NCBI GenBank assembly: GCA_001784725.1
Contig: MFRX01000022.1
Span: forward strand, 1-7,544
Direction of reading: 5' to 3'
Length of the DNA: 7,544 bases
DNA from: Candidatus Moranbacteria bacterium RIFCSPHIGHO2_02_FULL_40_12b
GTDB taxonomy: Bacteria > Patescibacteriota > Minisyncoccia > Moranbacterales > 2-12-FULL-40-10
Made by a program: the position numbers and the translations under genes. The notes below the pieces were generated by a model. It did no database searches, was not told the DNA's origin, and saw only the letters and a list, made by a program, of their open reading frames with translations. Of the stretch, positions 4,844 to 7,544 are shown piece by piece; position 1 is the first letter of the stretch, and every line of letters begins with the position of its first letter.

Positions 4844-4890
4844 CCCCTGCCTCCTTTGTTAAGGGGTTTGTGAAAGAACTTGTTTTTTAT

Positions 4891-4923
4891 AAAAACAAAG
4901 CCGCTTCAAAAAAGCAGACTTTG
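4891..4923 (-). terminator. Intrinsic terminator after the DUF3566-like gene
   Basis: On the minus strand the arms CAAAGTCTGCTT (4923-4912) and GAAGCGGCTTTG (4907-4896) pair with one G-T pair and one bulge around a TTTT loop. A run of T (4895-4891) follows directly. It lies about 25 bp after the stop at 4949 and would end the transcript of the 5273-5920 and 4949-5266 genes. Confidence 0.75.
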
Positions 4924-4948
4924 AATATCTTTGCGGTTTTTAAAAAAA

Positions 4949-5266
4949 TTATTTTTTATTTTCGTCTTCAAGATATCCAATATCCAGCTTTATTCCCCCA
5001 ATTTTCTGGCTTAGGTAATTATAAATCAGCGCGGACAGCGCTCCGACAACTCCAAAACCTGCTGTGGCTGCCAAAATTATTCCCAGCATTACCGCCAAGG
5101 CCTCTGTTTCTTTGAACACGAATAAAAAAATTTCATCAATGTCAATTTCTCCCGCCAGTATCATGAACAAAAAGAAAATAACAATCGCAATAATAGAAAA
5201 AATAAAACCGAACAAGGCCAAACCTCTCGCCAGCGGCCAGATTTTTATTTCTTTTATCTCATACAT
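4949..5266 (-). CDS. Two-helix membrane protein, DUF3566-like
   Basis: This 105-aa protein starts MYEIKEIKIWPLARG and has two hydrophobic helices (about 17-38 and 58-84) joined by an acidic loop (GEIDIDEIF). It ends in LIYNYLSQKIGGIKLDIGYLEDE. The Y-N-x-x-x-x-x-x-G-G-I end (Y82 N83, G90 G91 I92) and the two-helix layout match DUF3566-type membrane proteins, whose function is unknown. It starts 6 bp after the stop of the four-helix gene and has no SD, so it is probably translated by coupling. The two are likely a membrane-complex pair. The family assignment is from pattern memory; the membrane prediction is firmer. Confidence 0.7.
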   Translation of the reverse strand: MYEIKEIKIWPLARGLALFGFIFSIIAIVIFFLFMILAGEIDIDEIFLFVFKETEALAVMLGIILAATAGFGVVGALSALIYNYLSQKIGGIKLDIGYLEDENKK

Positions 5267-5272
5267 AAAATT

Positions 5273-5920
5273 TTAAACCGCCGCGCCTTCTTTTTCTTTT
5301 GAATGGCGGGATTGGACAAAGTATGCCAATCCTCCGAATATTAAAGTAAGCAGGATGAGAATTATATATATGGCGATGTTCCGGTATTGGTTCATCACAA
5401 ACGCGATTACCTCTCCCAAAAGATGGAACATAATCCAGAAAGCCGAAATCATGAAACTTACCAGTACCGGCTTTATCTGCTTGTTTTCTTTTTTAAAATA
5501 GAAAAGCGCGAAAGAAAGAATAAAAAGAGGTATCACGATAGCCGCGTGAATCACAAGTTTATACATAGTGTATTTCCCTTCATCGCTTCTCGGATAATAA
5601 ACTTTGGTGTTGGAAACGACTCCGGCCGCGTCCATCGCCATTTCCGCGCTTCTTACCGGCATTTCAGGCGTTTCATATTGATATCCGTATCTTCCCGCTT
5701 TATTGTCATTTTGAAACTTTGTCCATTCCTGATCGACAACGGGATTTACCAATCTGTTTAAATCAAACATCAGCCGCTCTTCCAGAAGTATCATAACGAC
5801 TAGAAGTATGAGCGCCAAAAAAACGCTAAGCGCCGAGTAATCAAATTTCTTTTTTGCCGGCGCGGACGGAGGAAGTGAATTTGGCCCGGGGAGAACATTG
5901 CCTGATTGGTTTTGTTGCAT
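5273..5920 (-). CDS. Four-helix integral membrane protein, unknown function
   Basis: This 215-aa protein is not recognised. A proline/asparagine-rich N-terminal tail (about 1-25, basic AKKK at its end) is followed by one helix (29-46). An outer loop of about 75 residues (47-120, tyrosine-rich, with RYGYQYETPEMPVR) leads to three closely spaced helices (121-142, 151-177, 181-202) and a charged tail, SRHSKEKEGAAV. The positive-inside rule puts both ends in the cytoplasm and the loop outside. It is followed at 6 bp by the DUF3566-like gene and preceded by a spacer of about 150 bp from the DUF2330 gene. The ATG at 5920 has only A-rich sequence upstream and no SD. The gene cluster suggests an envelope role, without further detail. 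Confidence 0.78.
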   Translation of the reverse strand: MQQNQSGNVLPGPNSLPPSAPAKKKFDYSALSVFLALILLVVMILLEERLMFDLNRLVNPVVDQEWTKFQNDNKAGRYGYQYETPEMPVRSAEMAMDAAGVVSNTKVYYPRSDEGKYTMYKLVIHAAIVIPLFILSFALFYFKKENKQIKPVLVSFMISAFWIMFHLLGEVIAFVMNQYRNIAIYIILILLTLIFGGLAYFVQSRHSKEKEGAAV

Positions 5921-5941
5921 ATTTTTTTGTTAATTAATTAT

Positions 5942-5970
5942 TAATAATATAATTTATACTTTGTTGTCTA
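5942..5970 (-). promoter_or_regulatory. Weak candidate promoter for the membrane-protein pair
   Basis: A -35-like TAGACA (5970-5965) precedes an AT-rich stretch with TATTAT at 15 bp or TTATTA at 17 bp. The AT-richness makes exact placement uncertain. The position, about 25-50 bp before the ATG at 5920, is suitable. Confidence 0.3.
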
Positions 5971-6010
5971 AAAATAGTTTCTCAAAATTAGTTTTTACTC
6001 AAATTTTAGT

Positions 6011-6054
6011 AAAGGTTCAACCTTTTCCCGTTCCTCCTCAAGGTTGAACCTTGA
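6011..6054. repeat. Paired palindromes between two genes, possible operator pair or hairpin
   Basis: AAAGGTTCAACCTTT (6011-6025) is a 15-bp palindrome. A second 17-bp palindrome, TCAAGGTTGAACCTTGA, lies at 6038-6054. Their 13-bp cores differ only in the central base, so they are both direct and inverted repeats; centres are 28 bp apart. They lie 16 bp after the DUF2330 stop codon. Together they can fold into a 13-bp stem with a 15-nt loop that contains AGGAGG on the minus strand. No good T-tract follows, so a simple terminator is not certain. Confidence 0.6.
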
Positions 6055-6069
6055 ATTATAACTATTAAA

Positions 6070-7544
6070 TTACGCTTCTTTTTTCTTTTCTCTTTTTATA
6101 ATCATCCAGCTGATAAATATGACTGATATAAAACTTGCCGCGATCAAAAGAGTTAGAAGGATTTTTCTGCTTCCCTCGCTGCCGGTCGGAGAATTGAACG
6201 GCGACTGGTTTTTGCTGTCCTGCGGATAGAGGTCTTCGGACATTTCGGAAATATTCATATTTTTATAAAACCTCGTGAGATAATATTTATTTTTCAGAGG
6301 CGCAATCCAGGGATCTTTTCCGTCAAGGCGGGCGATGTTTTCCACATCTTCTTTGGTCATCCAGCCGGCAAACTGCGTATCAAACCCGGTCAAATCCTGC
6401 CTTTTTTCAGCGAAAACATAAAGGAGTATTCCCATATTTCGCGGTCGGGTAATATTATAATTATTCTGCGCCGGATTTTGAGCATAAATCCGGAGCGCGT
6501 CTTTCAAGTTATCCGCGATGCCCGCTTCCAGATTATTTTCAAACCCCGCGGAAAAAACCTGTTTTTGGTTAGCATTAAGCGTTATTTCATCTATCAATAA
6601 ATCATTGCTTCTTCCTGAATAATATTTTACTGGCGGAGCCGGCGGGACTTCCAAAATTTCCACTCCGCCGGAATTCCTGCCGCGCTGATAGTCCTGGGTC
6701 TCGGTATTATATGCATAGTTATCATACCCGCCGATAATAATTTTGGCTTTTTCATTTATTTCATTGCTTTTTATCTGATTGGGCGAGGACCAGCTGGAAT
6801 TTTCAACTGTCCTTTCAATACCATCAATATAAAATTTGATGGTAATTTTATTATTGGCATTGGACCAAATAAACTCATATTTCTGCCATTGATTTTCTTT
6901 GAAGTCGCTGCCTAAGTCAATCTGCGCGTTAGTATTATTTGTCCTTCCCCAGTAATTTATCGAAATTTTATTTTGGCTGTAATTAGCTATGTCAAATCCC
7001 AGATGCTGTCCCACATACGACTTGGCTTTCTCCACGCGCATTATATTGCCCAGCGATTCATTATTCCTTTTCTTGAGATAAAAGCTTATTTTCCCGTCAT
7101 CAATATTGAAGTTTTTTATCACATTGTCGGTCGCCAATACTTTATCCGAATCAATTTTAACTCCTTTTCCGGAATATCCGTCAATGTAGGTCACTTGCCC
7201 GGAAGGAGAGTTATCTTCTATTCCGGAAAGTGAGGATATTTTCAAAGGATATACGATCCGGTCGGTTTTGAATTTCAGTTGAAGCGGCGTCGCGTGTCCC
7301 GACTGAAGCTGATTCTGCGCCAGACCGGACAAATCATCCTGGCTTATTTTTATAGCCGTGAAGTACCAGCCCTTTTTGATGTAATCATCGGTGATATATT
7401 TTCCCGCCTGCGGAAATTGGTATCCATTGTCATTGAGCCAGTTATAAAGGGCGTCGGCATCAGTGGCTTCCAGCACGCTTATGTCGTAATAATCAATTTT
7501 TTTTGTTTCAACCACGGTGACTCCTTTCGGGCTTCCTTCAAGCG
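6070..7544 (-). CDS. Membrane-anchored DUF2330 protein with an inserted LamG-like domain (partial, 5' end outside window)
   Basis: The frame is open to the right edge, reading LEGSPKGVTVVETKKID, so the gene starts outside the window; a GTG at 7515 is internal. Counting from that GTG, residues 1-95 (VSVLEA-like start, ALYNWLNDNGYQFP, GWYFTAIKI, TDRIVYPLKIS) are DUF2330. About 97-315 is a beta-rich LamG/concanavalin-like segment: it opens with YIDGYSGKGVKID, has KISFYLKKR and WQKYEFIWSN in the middle and closes with LLIDEITL. About 360-430 resumes DUF2330 (GILLYVFAE, FAGWMTKEDV, YYLTRFYKNMNISEMSEDLY). A helix at 452-473 followed by KREKKKEA anchors the C-terminus with the domains outside. A signal peptide is expected upstream but is not in the window. 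DUF2330 function is unknown; the insert suggests binding to sugars or proteins at the cell surface. It is probably the first visible gene of the envelope cluster. Confidence 0.85.
   Translation of the reverse strand, partial: LEGSPKGVTVVETKKIDYYDISVLEATDADALYNWLNDNGYQFPQAGKYITDDYIKKGWYFTAIKISQDDLSGLAQNQLQSGHATPLQLKFKTDRIVYPLKISSLSGIEDNSPSGQVTYIDGYSGKGVKIDSDKVLATDNVIKNFNIDDGKISFYLKKRNNESLGNIMRVEKAKSYVGQHLGFDIANYSQNKISINYWGRTNNTNAQIDLGSDFKENQWQKYEFIWSNANNKITIKFYIDGIERTVENSSWSSPNQIKSNEINEKAKIIIGGYDNYAYNTETQDYQRGRNSGGVEILEVPPAPPVKYYSGRSNDLLIDEITLNANQKQVFSAGFENNLEAGIADNLKDALRIYAQNPAQNNYNITRPRNMGILLYVFAEKRQDLTGFDTQFAGWMTKEDVENIARLDGKDPWIAPLKNKYYLTRFYKNMNISEMSEDLYPQDSKNQSPFNSPTGSEGSRKILLTLLIAASFISVIFISWMIIKREKKKEA

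Overview
The window is a compact stretch of bacterial chromosome of moderate-to-low GC with short intergenic gaps. Good Shine-Dalgarno (SD) sites (AAGGAGG type) precede several genes. A short MscL, a divergent deoxyhypusine-synthase-like enzyme, many small uncharacterised membrane proteins and clean extended -10 promoters suggest an uncultured lineage such as Candidate Phyla Radiation/Patescibacteria. That placement is an inference from gene style; there is no rRNA or other marker gene here.

Left block (1-2782, all minus strand, transcribed right to left). The order is mscL, then a beta-class SPPY DNA methyltransferase (probably N4-cytosine), then an MvaI/BcnI-family restriction endonuclease starting 1 bp after the methyltransferase stop. 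Next comes a decayed C-terminal tail that looks like a Vsr/DUF559 endonuclease, then a 53-aa SpoVT/AbrB-type DNA-binding protein, then a DnaQ/PolB-type 3'-5' exonuclease cut by the window start. The most interesting signal is a 22-bp palindrome (arms TGAACATACC and GGTATGTTCA, 2-bp spacer) present twice. One copy lies in the AbrB leader and one in the methyltransferase leader, each a short way downstream of a perfect extended -10 promoter. This suggests one regulator, possibly the AbrB-like protein, controls both itself and the restriction-modification (R-M) operon. The methyltransferase copy has CCTGG, an MvaI-type (CCWGG) site, at its centre, so methylation feedback is possible. A second extended -10 promoter lies almost on the methyltransferase start codon, inside its own inverted repeat. 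A perfect DnaA-box 9-mer lies between the two promoters.

Middle (2783-4495). A spacer with divergent promoters separates mscL from a plus-strand gene of 487 codons. Its C-terminal two thirds is deoxyhypusine synthase-like and keeps the catalytic-type lysine. Its N-terminal ~160 residues are unusual and may contain a degenerate copy of the start of the fold. A strong hairpin terminator follows and is shared with the convergent minus-strand genes.

Right block (4476-7544, all minus strand). A partial, membrane-anchored DUF2330 protein carries a LamG/concanavalin-like domain inserted in its middle. It is followed by a paired-palindrome spacer, a four-helix membrane protein, a DUF3566-like two-helix membrane protein, an intrinsic terminator, and two very small membrane proteins (63 and 51 aa), each with a strong SD. 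This looks like a cell-envelope gene cluster of unknown function.

No tRNA, rRNA, CRISPR array or insertion sequence was seen, and no gene-free stretch exceeds 300 bp.
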